Positions 18,483 to 26,891 of a stretch of 64,000 nt of DNA are shown piece after piece. Source of the DNA: Pseudomonas sp. MWU13-2105 (GTDB lineage Bacteria; Pseudomonadota; Gammaproteobacteria; Pseudomonadales; Pseudomonadaceae). The translations under genes and the position numbers were made by a program. Where the stretch lies: positions 62,001 through 126,000 of the forward strand of contig NZ_JALLIY010000012.1 of the NCBI RefSeq assembly GCF_023242315.1, given 5' to 3'. The notes under the pieces are model-generated. The model made no database searches. It saw nothing but the letters and a program-made list of their open reading frames with translations, and was not told where the DNA came from. Each line of letters opens with the position of its first letter. The stretch's first letter is position 1.

Positions 18483-19241
18483 TCAGGTCTTGTAATCGGC
18501 GTCCAGACGATCCAACTTGCGCAACAGTGCCGGCCAGACAAAACCGCCCCCCAACCCCTCAGTCTGTACACGCGCCGCATCAGCGACGCCTTCGAGGATG
18601 CGCGGATCAATAGGAAGCAGGTCACTACCGCCGGCCTGGGCAGCAATTTGGATCTGACAGGCGCTTTCAAAGATGTACATCGCCAGAAATGCATCCGCGA
18701 TGGTTCGCCCGACTGTCAGCAATCCGTGGTTGCGCAGCAGCAGAAAACTGCCCTGCCCCAGGTCCTGTTGGAGACGCGGCTTCTCCTCATCGTGCAGAGC
18801 GACACCTTCGTAATCGTGATAACCAAGGCCGGTAAGCACGAAGGAAGACTGCTGCGATATCGGTAGCAGTCCGGCTCGCTGGGCACTGACGCCCACCCCA
18901 GCACGGGTGTGGGTGTGCAGCACGCACTGGACATCCGTACGTAGTGCATGGACAGCACTGTGAATCACGAAGCCCGCTCGGTTCACAGTGAATCCAGTCT
19001 CACGGACTTGATGCCCTTCCTGGTCTACCAGCACCAGGGAAGAGGCCGTGATCTCTTCGAAAAGGAGCCCGTAGGGGTTGATCAGAAAATGATGCTCCGG
19101 GCCTGGGACACGGGCACTGATGTGGGTGAACACCAGATCCGTCCAACCATACAAAGCAACCAGTCGATAACACGCTGCCAAATCACATCGCAGCTGCCAC
19201 TCCTGCTCACTCACTTGCGCCTTGAGCGAAGGCATCTCCAT
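18483..19241 (-). CDS. Class II aldolase/adducin family protein
   Basis: A 252-residue protein. The Zn-binding HTHT motif is at about residues 109-112 and a third His in RNHGLL at about 172. An early DLVFTHISAR segment provides the phosphate/carboxylate loop of class II (fuculose-phosphate/ribulose-phosphate) aldolases and of adducin-like homologs. The start at 19241 has AAGGAGAT directly upstream; the longer frame to 19355 does not. It is divergent from the AraC regulator at 19471. Cleavage or decarboxylation of a hydroxy-keto compound is the family's chemistry; the substrate is not predictable. Confidence 0.9.
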   Translation of the reverse strand: MEMPSLKAQVSEQEWQLRCDLAACYRLVALYGWTDLVFTHISARVPGPEHHFLINPYGLLFEEITASSLVLVDQEGHQVRETGFTVNRAGFVIHSAVHALRTDVQCVLHTHTRAGVGVSAQRAGLLPISQQSSFVLTGLGYHDYEGVALHDEEKPRLQQDLGQGSFLLLRNHGLLTVGRTIADAFLAMYIFESACQIQIAAQAGGSDLLPIDPRILEGVADAARVQTEGLGGGFVWPALLRKLDRLDADYKT

Positions 19242-19352
19242 TTGAATCTCCTTACCGTTTGGGTTCTTATTGTGTTGCTCACATAAATCCTGCACGGTAA
19301 GCATAAGGCGAGACAACGGGCTTCCCTGTTGCTCAAACGGACAGCCGAGAGT

Positions 19353-19382
19353 CATTTCAGGTCAGCGTTGACAACTGAAATG
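19353..19382. promoter_or_regulatory. 30-base perfect inverted repeat, candidate operator
   Basis: CATTTCAG and CTGAAATG are perfect 8-base arms around a 14-base centre that itself contains GTCA...TGAC. It sits in the divergent region between the class II aldolase (start 19241) and the AraC regulator (start 19471). No T-tract follows, so it is more likely a protein-binding site than a terminator. Confidence 0.6.
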
Positions 19383-19470
19383 GCGGCATTGAGCAATACA
19401 ACTCGGCAAACCGTAAACAGGCGCGTACAACCCTGCGAATAGCTCTAGAATTAGAAAAAAGGATAACCAG

Positions 19471-20487
19471 ATGGATGGTTCAGCACGTTATACAACAGCC
19501 AATCTGCATGTTTATCTACTGCGTTGTCTTGCTGGCATGAGCAACGACTTTGGCATTGATCCCGCCCGCTTATGCCTGGGTCTTGGATTTGAAATAGCAG
19601 ACCTTTCAGATCCTGAGTGTCGTGTTTCCTTTCGCCAGGCCAGTTCCATGATCAGGCGGGCTCTGGAAATGACCAAGAGCCGGGAGCGAGGGCTGGGGCT
19701 CGATATCGGCCTCAAAGAAACCATCGGCTCCATTGGCCTGGTGGGATACGCGATGCTCACCAGCCCTACGCTGGGAGAGGCCATCAGCCTGGGTGTAAAA
19801 ATGCAAAGTCATGCCGGAACGCTACTGCAGCTCGACCGGGTCGATAGTGATGCGCATGTGTCGATTCGGGCTACCAGCCTGTTCCACGAACCCGATATAC
19901 AGGTGTTTCTGGTTGAGGAAACCTTCGGTATCTTCCTGAATCTGGTGCGAACCTTGGTGGGCGATGCCTTCAACCCGACCTCTATCGAATTGACCTATTC
20001 AAAGCCCTCCTACGCGACACAGTACGACCAGGTTTTCAAATGCCCGGTGCGTTATGAGCAAAAAGACAACCTGTTTACGTGTGAAGCCCACTGGGCTGAC
20101 AAACCGATCGCCACCTATGATCCGCTAAGCCATCGACAGGCCCTGGAGTTTCTACAGATGACTGTCGCTCAACAATCGACGGAGAATGAATTCATTGAAT
20201 CCATCGAGCGCATCATACGCCGCGACCTTCGCCAAACGCCGGCACTGGCAGCAGTTGCAACGCAACTGTGCATGAGCGATAGAACCTTGCGTCGACGCCT
20301 GGCTGACCAGGGCCAGTCTTATCAGAACGTACTCGACCAGATCCGCAAGGACCGTGCGCTTGCCCTGTTGAGCAACTCGCGCCTGAGCATTGAAGAAGTG
20401 GCCTATGAAGTGGGCTTCAGCGATGCCCATAACTTTCGCCGGGCCTTCAAACGATGGACGGGGCATGGGCCACGACAAACGCAATGA
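19471..20487 (+). CDS. AraC-family transcriptional regulator
   Basis: A 338-residue regulator. Residues about 15-200 match the arabinose-binding-type ligand domain common in Pseudomonas AraC proteins (the OruR/ArgR-like PF12625 group). The C-terminal 100 residues hold two helix-turn-helix motifs, including LSIEEVAYEVGFSDAHNFRRAFKRW. It is divergent from the class II aldolase gene, with a 30-base inverted repeat between them. Control of the aldolase and possibly the 12-18 kb operon is inferred from position. GAAAAAAGGATAA upstream of the ATG provides a ribosome site. Confidence 0.92.
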   Translation: MDGSARYTTANLHVYLLRCLAGMSNDFGIDPARLCLGLGFEIADLSDPECRVSFRQASSMIRRALEMTKSRERGLGLDIGLKETIGSIGLVGYAMLTSPTLGEAISLGVKMQSHAGTLLQLDRVDSDAHVSIRATSLFHEPDIQVFLVEETFGIFLNLVRTLVGDAFNPTSIELTYSKPSYATQYDQVFKCPVRYEQKDNLFTCEAHWADKPIATYDPLSHRQALEFLQMTVAQQSTENEFIESIERIIRRDLRQTPALAAVATQLCMSDRTLRRRLADQGQSYQNVLDQIRKDRALALLSNSRLSIEEVAYEVGFSDAHNFRRAFKRWTGHGPRQTQ

Positions 20488-20604
20488 GGCCGGCCCCTCT
20501 CCAACAGGAAACGACGGCAACGCTCCTCCCCTTCGCCGGCCAGCCTCGCGGTGACAATCAGTCGTGGTACTTGGGAAGCTCCGACTCCTCGGAGAGCAAA
20601 AACG

Positions 20605-20631
20605 AAAAAACCCGCCAGAAGGCAGGTTTTT
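20605..20631 (-). terminator. Rho-independent terminator of tRNA-Leu
   Basis: On the minus strand ACCTGCC-TTCT-GGCGGGT is followed by a run of T. It lies about 45 bases beyond the 3' end of the tRNA-Leu gene and also faces the end of the AraC gene, so it may serve both directions. Confidence 0.8.
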
Positions 20632-20674
20632 CAGGGGTTCCAGAGAATTCGTAAGCGCTCTATGGAATGCAAGA

Positions 20675-20761
20675 TGGTGCCCGAAGCCGGAATCGAACCG
20701 GCACGCCCTTACGAGCGGGGGATTTTAAGTCCCATGCGTCTACCAGTTTCGCCATTCGGGC
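20675..20761 (-). tRNA. tRNA-Leu (anticodon UAA)
   Basis: An 87-base class II tRNA with encoded CCA. The acceptor stem is GCCCGAA/TTCGGGC. The D-arm holds GGTAGACGC, the anticodon loop reads CTTAAAA, so the anticodon is TAA. A long variable arm and a GGTTCGATTCC T-arm are present. A promoter lies about 100 bases upstream and a terminator downstream. Confidence 0.97.
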
Positions 20762-20856
20762 GGTAGCGCGGTGAAGCAGTCTGCGCGGCGACTCATTACG
20801 AACCAGAGGGTTTCGAAACCGTCCGGCCAGCCTGGTGCCTGCGCGACAAGGGGACG

Positions 20857-20885
20857 AATATATACATCCCCACCCGGCGAAGCAA
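20857..20885 (-). promoter_or_regulatory. Sigma-70 promoter of tRNA-Leu
   Basis: On the minus strand TTGCTT (20880-20885) and TATATT (20857-20862) are separated by exactly 17 bases. Transcription would start about 90 bases upstream of the mature tRNA 5' end. Confidence 0.75.
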
Positions 20886-21126
20886 GTTCGCTGACGGCAA
20901 TTTTCAGCGCCACACACATTTCGCAACCATCTGATTTTCAAAGAATTGCGTGGCATCACCAACGCCCGGCCCACCGTGGGCTGCGATGAGCCCTCAAGTC
21001 CCCGCCAACCTGGCCAAGTCATTGGATTTTCAAGGGATTTGCATCAAATTGATATCGGACTGTAACTATTTCATCACAATGGCCCAACATAATGGTTCCC
21101 AGCCGAAGGATCCGGCCCCATCCCAA

Positions 21127-21150
21127 GAAGCCCGCCCATGCGGGCTTTTT
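21127..21150 (+). terminator. GC-rich hairpin with T-tract
   Basis: AAGCCCGC-CCAT-GCGGGCTT is followed by TTT on the plus strand. No gene is seen directly upstream on that strand; the A-rich left side could also support weak termination in reverse. Confidence 0.55.
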
Positions 21151-21283
21151 GCTGTCTGCCCGGAAAGTATGTTGCTTGCCGCTGTCAACTTCGGGATTGA
21201 CAAGGCAACAACCGCCGCCTAACAATCAAGCCTTGTTGTACGACAACAGACAATTAAAACAACAATAAAAGAGTGCCCTTCGA

Positions 21284-22423
21284 ATGAATCGAGTCAAGAT
21301 CCTGCAAGGCTTCGTCAGCGCCGCACTGTTGGCGAGCACACCACTGAGCTGGGCCAACACCTACGTCTACGTTTCCAATGCCAACGACGGCACCCTCAGC
21401 AGTTATGAGCTGTCGGCAAAGGGGCAATTGCAGCCTCTGGTCACCACCGAAGCCGGAGCGGGCGTCATGCCCCTGGCACTGAGCCCCGACCACAGCAAGC
21501 TATACGCCTCCATCCGCGCCAAACCCTATTCGGTGGCGACCTACAGCATCAACCCCGCCAACGGCGCCCTCAAGCACCTGAAGAACGCCAACGTTGCCGA
21601 CAGCCTGGCCTACATCTCCACGGACAAGGCCGGTCACTACCTGTTCGGTGCGTCGTACGGCGAGGATCTGATCAGCGTCAACGCCATCGATGCCAAGGGC
21701 GTCGTAACCGATGATGTACGACAAGTCATCAAGACCGGCCCGAACGCCCACTCGATCATTGTCGATAAGACCAACCGCTTCGTGTACGCCGCCAACCTGG
21801 GTTCCGATCAGTACCTGGAGTTCAAATTCGACGCCGTCAGCGGCAAGCTCACGCCACTGGGCCATATCGACATGCCCAAGGGCAGTGGCCCGCGCCACCC
21901 GGTGATTTCCTCTGACAACCGCTTCCTTTACCTGCTCAGCGAGATGGCCGGCACCGTGACCAGCTTTGCCATCGACCCGAAGAGCGGACGCCTGAGCGCG
22001 CTCTCTGAAGTCAATGCAATCCCCGCCGACTCAGGGCTGGTACGCGGCGTCGCGCGGCCGATGATCAAGCCTGGTCAACCGACCCCACCGCCGCTGGCGG
22101 CCAACTTGATCTGGGCGGCCGACATCAAGCTCACCCCCAACGGGCGCTTCCTCTACACCTCGGAACGCACCGGCAGCACGGTCAGTGCCTTTTCGGTAGA
22201 CGGCAAAAGCGGCAAGCTGAGCTTCCTGCAGAACATCAAGGTCGAACAGCAACCGCGGGGAATCACCGTCGACCCATCAGGAAAATGGTTGCTGGTTACC
22301 GGAGAGAAAAGCGCTGAAGTGGGGGTGTACGCCATCGATCCGCTACACGGCACGCTCACGCGCAATGCCGGCGCACCTTCCGGCAAGGGCGCGAACTGGG
22401 TGCAGGCGGTCAGCTATCCGTGA
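21284..22423 (+). CDS. Exported beta-propeller lactonase-like protein (Pgl/YncE type)
   Basis: A 379-residue protein with a signal peptide (likely cut after PLSWA, about residue 24). Repeating blades contain YVSNANDGTLSSY, LSPDHSKLY and similar segments typical of the seven-bladed lactonase/6-phosphogluconolactonase-like propellers. Secretion argues against a role in the pentose phosphate pathway. The last 54 bases of the gene, including the stop, are repeated at 23074-23127, about 700 bases downstream, on the far side of a decayed toxin-antitoxin module. Confidence 0.9.
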   Translation: MNRVKILQGFVSAALLASTPLSWANTYVYVSNANDGTLSSYELSAKGQLQPLVTTEAGAGVMPLALSPDHSKLYASIRAKPYSVATYSINPANGALKHLKNANVADSLAYISTDKAGHYLFGASYGEDLISVNAIDAKGVVTDDVRQVIKTGPNAHSIIVDKTNRFVYAANLGSDQYLEFKFDAVSGKLTPLGHIDMPKGSGPRHPVISSDNRFLYLLSEMAGTVTSFAIDPKSGRLSALSEVNAIPADSGLVRGVARPMIKPGQPTPPPLAANLIWAADIKLTPNGRFLYTSERTGSTVSAFSVDGKSGKLSFLQNIKVEQQPRGITVDPSGKWLLVTGEKSAEVGVYAIDPLHGTLTRNAGAPSGKGANWVQAVSYP

Positions 22424-22424
22424 A
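22371..22424 (+). repeat. Direct repeat, copy A: 3' end of the propeller gene
   Basis: 54 bases covering the last 17 codons and stop of the propeller gene. They match 23074-23127 at 51 of 54 positions. Confidence 0.9.
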
Positions 22425-22565
22425 ATGCTAGAGACCGGTGTGACCGCCCTTGCCTCGTCTTGCATAGAGTTGGAGTGGTCACCCCTGTAGCCCCTATATC
22501 CCAAGTACTGCAACAGCCCGCTTGGCGCACACACGACGGTTTATGTTGCACCTTATGAAAATGCA

Positions 22566-22852
22566 TCAGTTATTGCCGGTTGGATATTCCTGTCGAGCGT
22601 GGAGCACACCAACGACTTCAATACAGTCGGTGGTGACTCGGTAAATCACCACATAATTTGGGTGAACCACGATTTCTCGAGTGCCAGGAAGGCGTCCATG
22701 ACGGTATAAGTAGGGGTGATCGGACAGAGGAAGAACCGATGACTCTATTCGTTCCTTCAGGCCCTTGGCCGACGAGGGAGAGTCTTGGCGATGCATCGTA
22801 TGATTTGTAACAGTTCGCGCTTTGCCCGCTTTCGCCAGACAACTGACAGCAT
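22566..22852 (-). pseudogene. ParE/RelE-type toxin gene with a frameshift
   Basis: The gene opens with ATG at 22852, overlapping the stop of the antitoxin remnant (TGATG), and encodes VWRKRAKRELLQIIRCIAK. The frame then runs into a wrong-frame stop. From about 22783 the other frame continues seamlessly with DSPSSAKGL, the LPGTREIVVHPNYVVIYRV strand block and VLHARQEYP, the hallmark C-terminus of ParE toxins. One missing base (or two extra) near 22783 explains it. The toxin is therefore very probably inactive. Confidence 0.82.
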
Positions 22853-22956
22853 CAGCCACGACCTCTCTGCTCGGCCTCGGCTTCGGCAATGATCGCATCC
22901 ACTTCTGCCATCACCTCATCATGCGGAGTACAAGAACTATGAACGGTATGTGTCAC
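22852..22956 (-). pseudogene. C-terminal remnant of the cognate antitoxin
   Basis: A short frame ending at the TGA overlapping the toxin start encodes PHDEVMAEVDAIIAEAEAEQ. This resembles the acidic C-terminal tail of CopG/ParD-type antitoxins (HDEVMAEID-like). Upstream the frame has no recognisable DNA-binding domain, and a stop lies about 17 codons before the only possible GTG. Read as a truncated antitoxin. Confidence 0.65.
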
Positions 22957-23073
22957 GACAATTCGCCGAACCGCTGGCTTCTGCCCTTCCCCCAAAGCTC
23001 ACACAACCGTGGCGGGCAAAATCCGACAACCTCCAAATGAGCCTCCAACATATCGATATCGACCGTAGCTCCA

Positions 23074-23127
23074 GCGCACCTTCCGGCAAGGGCGCAAACT
23101 GGGTGCAGGCGGTGAGCCATCCGTGAA
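23074..23127 (+). repeat. Direct repeat, copy B: duplicated propeller gene end
   Basis: It matches 22371-22424 with three mismatches. In the same frame it still encodes GAPSGKGANWVQAV and a stop, but it has no gene body upstream. Together with copy A it brackets the toxin-antitoxin remnant. Confidence 0.9.
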
Positions 23128-23171
23128 GCATGAGGGAGAAGCACGACCACCCTCGCCTCTCCCGGCTGATC

Positions 23172-23570
23172 TCAGGACAGTGAGTAGTCAAACTGGTAGG
23201 AATGCTGCCCCTCAACGATGGTGATCACCAGGCGACCGGCAAGCCCCACGAGATCCCCAGTGGCGGAATCAGGCACAACACTGATGGATTGTTCTGGCAC
23301 GCCGCGTGTCATGGTGGAGCTGTGCTGCAATACAAAGCTGCCCTGACGACCATGAAGCGTGCCGGTGACCGTTTCCATCGCCACGTAGCCTGCAGAGCCC
23401 TGTACAGCGCTACGGAAAGAAAGCATTTCACCTTGGCTGGTAGCCACCAGGTCACCGTGAAATTTCTTGTCGAGGGACAGGCGTCCAAGACCGGTGCCCG
23501 CAGCAATATCGCTGAGCGGCTCGGGGTTTAACTTAACGTCAAAACGACCATTTGCCTGTGTGCTGGTCAT
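23172..23570 (-). CDS. DUF3224 family protein
   Basis: A 132-residue protein matching the DUF3224 family, a small allene-oxide-cyclase-like beta barrel. Typical segments are GRLSLDKKFHGDL, GYVAMETVTGTLHGRQGSFVLQH and DLVGLAGRLVITI. The start at 23570 is preceded by GAGGAAAA; an in-frame extension to 23639 lacks a site. It lies 65 bases after the LysE gene on the same strand, so they may be co-transcribed. The function of the family is unknown; enzymatic activity has not been established to my knowledge. Confidence 0.87.
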   Translation of the reverse strand: MTSTQANGRFDVKLNPEPLSDIAAGTGLGRLSLDKKFHGDLVATSQGEMLSFRSAVQGSAGYVAMETVTGTLHGRQGSFVLQHSSTMTRGVPEQSISVVPDSATGDLVGLAGRLVITIVEGQHSYQFDYSLS

Positions 23571-23635
23571 GGAATTTTCCTCAAAATGGAATGGGTGACT
23601 TCCATACGAATAGATTGGATTTTCCGGACTTCGGC

Positions 23636-24268
23636 TCACAAGGCTTTAGTGTTCAGCAAACGTACGCCCAGACCAATGAAAATAGCCCCTGTGGTGCGCT
23701 TCAAGGTCGCAACCCAATGTGCGGCGCTGAGGCGCTTACTGAAGCGGTAAGCGATATAGCAGTAAACCGAATGGACGATCACTACGATAGCCGCAATGGT
23801 CAGGTACATCATCAGGAACTGCCCGGGAATCGGCCGGTCATGATCAAGAAACTGCGGTAAAAAAGCGCAGAGAAAAATCAGCGTTTTGGGGTTGCTCGCG
23901 GAAACCAGAAACGCCTCCATGCCAATATTCCATTTCGAGGACGGTGGGCTGGCCTGCACCTCGGCTTCTGGCCGGGCCACTGGCGTGCGGGCCAACATCT
24001 GGCGCCCCCCAAGGTAGATCAGATAACCGGCGCCAACGACCTTTAATGCCAGGAACGCCTTGGGCACGGCAATCAGGATGGTGCCCACGCCCAGTGCCAC
24101 ACCGCTGGTCACCAGCAACTGGGCACCAAGGTTACCGAGAAGTGTCGCAGCCATGGCTGGAGGCCCATAGCGCAGGGCATTGCGCACGACTAAGAGTACG
24201 TTTGGGCCGGGGGACAGGGTCGTCGCCAAGTAAGCCAGAGCGAAAGTAAGCCAAAGGTGCAGTGCCAA
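23636..24268 (-). CDS. LysE/RhtB-family amino acid exporter
   Basis: A 210-residue inner-membrane protein with about six hydrophobic helices. The family signature TLSPGPNVLLVVRNALRYG is near the N-terminus, with KVVGAGYLIYLG in helix 3 and SNPKTLIFLCAFLPQFL in helix 4. The start appears to be TTG at 24268 with AAGGA 8 bases upstream. These proteins export amino acids such as threonine, homoserine or leucine by proton antiport; substrate not predictable. Confidence 0.93.
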   Translation of the reverse strand: MALHLWLTFALAYLATTLSPGPNVLLVVRNALRYGPPAMAATLLGNLGAQLLVTSGVALGVGTILIAVPKAFLALKVVGAGYLIYLGGRQMLARTPVARPEAEVQASPPSSKWNIGMEAFLVSASNPKTLIFLCAFLPQFLDHDRPIPGQFLMMYLTIAAIVVIVHSVYCYIAYRFSKRLSAAHWVATLKRTTGAIFIGLGVRLLNTKAL

Positions 24269-24549
24269 AGGGAAAATCCTTGATCCGGACGGAATTGCGA
24301 AAGATGCTGCTAACCAGCAGCAAGGGGTGTGCCATTGCGCTCAAGGTCTCATCGCCCACAGAGTCTAGCGACTTGGTCTGAAGCGGCTGCGGGCCGTCTC
24401 TTGCAGCGCATCAAGGCTGATCCATAGGGTGGGTGCTGAGCGCATCGGAGCAATGAATACGCCGATGCGCGGGTTGAACTCAGCGACTGCCCGCCTCGTC
24501 TTTCCTAGTTTTCCGGCCGGATGATCAGAACCACCCTATGTGCGCCAGG

Positions 24550-24972
24550 TCAATCGGACGATAACGGGTTGGACGCAAACGTACCCTCAAGCAGGGCGTC
24601 CACCACCGCACGAGCGACCTCTACCGAATGCAGCATGCCCCAAAACAGCGCTCGTTCGACGGGGTTAGTATGCAGGCTGATTTCGTCGCCATTGAGTTCC
24701 GCTGTTTCGAGCAGATTGGAAACGTAGGTCAGGGCGTCCTGGGCATTGATGCCCGGCTGGATGGCAAATAGTGTGGGTTTGTACGGGGCTTCGGGGGTGA
24801 CGGGTTTGGAGCAGGTGAACGCGAGGGTATCGAGCAAACGGGGCGTGTTTGCCGGAGCTGGCCTGGGTTCGTTGGACGGGGTATCAGGGAGTTTACGCAG
24901 GTATATCGCCCTGTCAGCGGTACTGGGGGATTTGCGAACTGTCGGCGGATCGGGGGTGATTTTCTTGGTCAC
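24550..24972 (-). CDS. DUF6124 family protein
   Basis: A 140-residue protein starting with GTG at 24972 (AGGAG at good distance). It has a basic, proline-rich, low-complexity N-terminal half. The helical C-terminal half (LFAIQPGINAQDALTYVSNLLETAEL, then a helix around HSVEVARAVVDALLEG) resembles DUF6124 proteins. These small Pseudomonas proteins occur in many paralogs per genome and have no known function. It is a single-gene unit with nothing functionally linked nearby. Confidence 0.75.
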   Translation of the reverse strand: MTKKITPDPPTVRKSPSTADRAIYLRKLPDTPSNEPRPAPANTPRLLDTLAFTCSKPVTPEAPYKPTLFAIQPGINAQDALTYVSNLLETAELNGDEISLHTNPVERALFWGMLHSVEVARAVVDALLEGTFASNPLSSD

Positions 24973-25576
24973 GGTAAAGCTCCTCTGTTAAGAAAAGGAA
25001 CTCGTCACCCCACGCTGCAAAACGAAAGGTGGCAAGCTGTACACAGGTTTGCAGACCGGAACAGAGGACCGGCAGGCCAAAGCCTCCTGCGCACAGCTCG
25101 CCATAACGCGAGCGCAAAAATGCCGCTTTCGCGGCGCTGTACGCCTCTGTAGTTCCGGGCTGCAAAACCCGTATCGCTGAATTGGCAGCGACACTTGAAC
25201 AGTAGCCCTGACGTTTGGCGCACGCAATATTCTCCCATGCCTGAAACGCGTGGGAAATATCAGTTTTTTTGGAAGATTATTCCCGTGTTAATGGGACAAC
25301 TGCTGAGCTGCACCTTAGGAACAAGAAATCGCCCGGATCAGGCTATCCAAAGCAACCTGACCATCAATGAGCGGTAGGCGGGACGAAGCACTTTTTCGCA
25401 CCTAGGCCTGCAGTAAGCAAGAGCTCTGAACAGCACTACTGCCTAACCGGACAAGTCGCGCAAATGCTTGCGGCGAGCCATGCTGGCATAAATACACCGT
25501 TACAGAAGAGCGCGTGAACACTACCCCTGCTCAGGTATAGGATTGCACGACAGTAAGTCACTGGCGTATATTGGCT
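24973..25576. other. Intergenic stretch without a recognised gene
   Basis: About 600 bases between the DUF6124 gene and the HigB toxin. Several short frames exist but none has a ribosome site with coding-like composition. It must contain the promoters of both flanking units. I see no repeat or RNA gene in it. Confidence 0.5.
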
Positions 25577-25891
25577 ATGATATTTGTTGAAACTCCAATC
25601 TTCACCCGCCGCGTCAGGGAGCTACTTGATGACGATGCCTATGCGAGCTTTCAGAAAGCCTTGGTGCTGGCCCCGTCGGCGGGCGATGTCATTGAAGGTA
25701 CTGGTGGGATCAGGAAAATCCGCGTGGCTGCCAAAGGCCATGGTAAAAGGGCCGGTGCTCGAGTGATCTACTACCACTTTGTCTCCGCATCACAGATAGC
25801 AATGCTGATGATCTACCCCAAGAATGAGCAGCAAGACCTGACCGTCGACGAACGCAAGGCGTTGAAAGCGGTCATTGAACAATGGAGATGA
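25577..25891 (+). CDS. higB: HigB-type RelE-superfamily toxin
   Basis: A 104-residue protein matching HigB2/RelE-like mRNA interferases: FVETPIFTRRVRELL at the start, PSAGDVIEGTGGIRKIRVA in the middle, and the RVIYYHFVS...MLMIYPKNEQ strand pair at the end. The ATG at 25577 is preferred to an in-frame TTG two codons earlier. The toxin gene precedes its antitoxin, the usual order in hig modules. Ribosome-dependent mRNA cleavage is expected. Key residues appear intact. Confidence 0.92.
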   Translation: MIFVETPIFTRRVRELLDDDAYASFQKALVLAPSAGDVIEGTGGIRKIRVAAKGHGKRAGARVIYYHFVSASQIAMLMIYPKNEQQDLTVDERKALKAVIEQWR

Positions 25892-25893
25892 CC

Positions 25894-26181
25894 ATGAGCA
25901 AATTCTTTGATGAGCTGATGGAAAGCGTGCAGCAAATGGACGAAATCGTGCGTGGTGAGCGTCAGCCCTCCCGTGAATTTACTGTCGACGCCTTGCAGAT
26001 CAAAGAGATTCGCAAGGCTACAGGACTGAGTCAGGCCAAGTTCGCCGCGATGATCGATGTTCAGTTGGGTACCCTACGTAACTGGGAGCAAGGCCGACGT
26101 GAGCCCACTGGTCCAGCGAAGGCACTTTTGAGGGCCATTCACAACGATCCTGTACATGTGCTCAACGCATTGGCGCTTTGA
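25894..26181 (+). CDS. higA: HigA-type antitoxin, HTH-XRE
   Basis: A 95-residue protein. A Cro/CI-type helix-turn-helix spans about residues 40-80 (KEIRKATGLSQAKFAAMIDVQLGTLRNWEQGRREP). The N-terminal part is a short acidic helix region for toxin binding. The start at 25894 is chosen over 25882 because GGAG is properly spaced only for it. It begins 2 bases after the toxin stop, so translation is coupled. It should neutralise the toxin and repress the shared promoter. Confidence 0.92.
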   Translation: MSKFFDELMESVQQMDEIVRGERQPSREFTVDALQIKEIRKATGLSQAKFAAMIDVQLGTLRNWEQGRREPTGPAKALLRAIHNDPVHVLNALAL

Positions 26182-26252
26182 CTGAGCCCTTGCCAGCCCC
26201 CTATATCGGAAGGAGCTGATCTGCGAGCGAGCAATCCAAACCTCAGGGAAAA

Positions 26253-26786
26253 ATGATGCAAACACTCCCCATCTCTCCGTCAATTCTTGGTGAGTCCCTT
26301 GAGCTGCGCCCGCTGGAAGCCAAGGATTTCGAATCACTTTACCGCGTCGCATCCGACCCGCTGATCTGGGCTCAGCACCCGAGCCCGACGCGCTACCAGG
26401 AACCGGTCTTTCGCGAATGGTTTGACGAAGCCATCACCTCGCAGAGCGCACTGGTCGTTATCGACCGTGACAGCGACAACATAGTGGGTACCTCTCGTTA
26501 CTACGAATACAGCGAGGAAACGCGCGAGGTGGCCATCGGATACACCTTTCTAGCCCGTGAAAAATGGGGAGGCCGTGCCAATGGAGAACTTAAACGCCTG
26601 ATGCTCAAGCATGCCTTTCAGTGGGTCGACACCGTCTGGTTCCACGTCGCCAGTCAAAATATTCGCTCGCAGCGGGCAATGGAAAAAATCGGTGGGAAGC
26701 TCTCCCATAAATCAATAAAGCAGCTCGCTGTAGGCCAGCAAGAGAACTTTTTCTATAAAATTGAGCGCGCAACATTTGAGGGTTGA
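26253..26786 (+). CDS. GNAT family N-acetyltransferase
   Basis: A 177-residue RimJ/RimL-like acetyltransferase: LELRPLEAKDFESLYRVASD at the start, an acetyl-CoA-binding region around YTFLAREKWGGRANGELKRL, and the NIRSQRAMEKIGGKL helix near the end. Adjacent ATG codons at 26253 and 26256 are equivalent starts. The substrate could be an N-terminal amino group or a small molecule; not determinable. Confidence 0.92.
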   Translation: MMQTLPISPSILGESLELRPLEAKDFESLYRVASDPLIWAQHPSPTRYQEPVFREWFDEAITSQSALVVIDRDSDNIVGTSRYYEYSEETREVAIGYTFLAREKWGGRANGELKRLMLKHAFQWVDTVWFHVASQNIRSQRAMEKIGGKLSHKSIKQLAVGQQENFFYKIERATFEG

Positions 26787-26891
26787 TATTCGATTACTCG
26801 CTCATTTTTGGGGGGTTGGAAAAACGCTACTGCCAGAAACTGACAGAGGCCTGACGTAGAGTGAGGCCTCTCATTTCTGCCAGGTCAAATC

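Larger units (their letters stand above)
20762..21283. other. Intergenic region upstream of tRNA-Leu
   Basis: It holds the tRNA-Leu promoter at 20857-20885, a GC-rich hairpin at 21127-21150 and the A-rich leader of the propeller gene (21240-21283). No gene is evident. Confidence 0.6.

Noticed and set aside
20660..21022. Minus-strand open frame across tRNA-Leu
   Set aside because: It reads through the tRNA gene and its promoter; the RNA gene explains the sequence.
25005..25238. Overlapping minus-strand frames between DUF6124 and higB
   Set aside because: Several frames are open at once, Arg/Cys-rich, without a supported start; no basis to call a gene.
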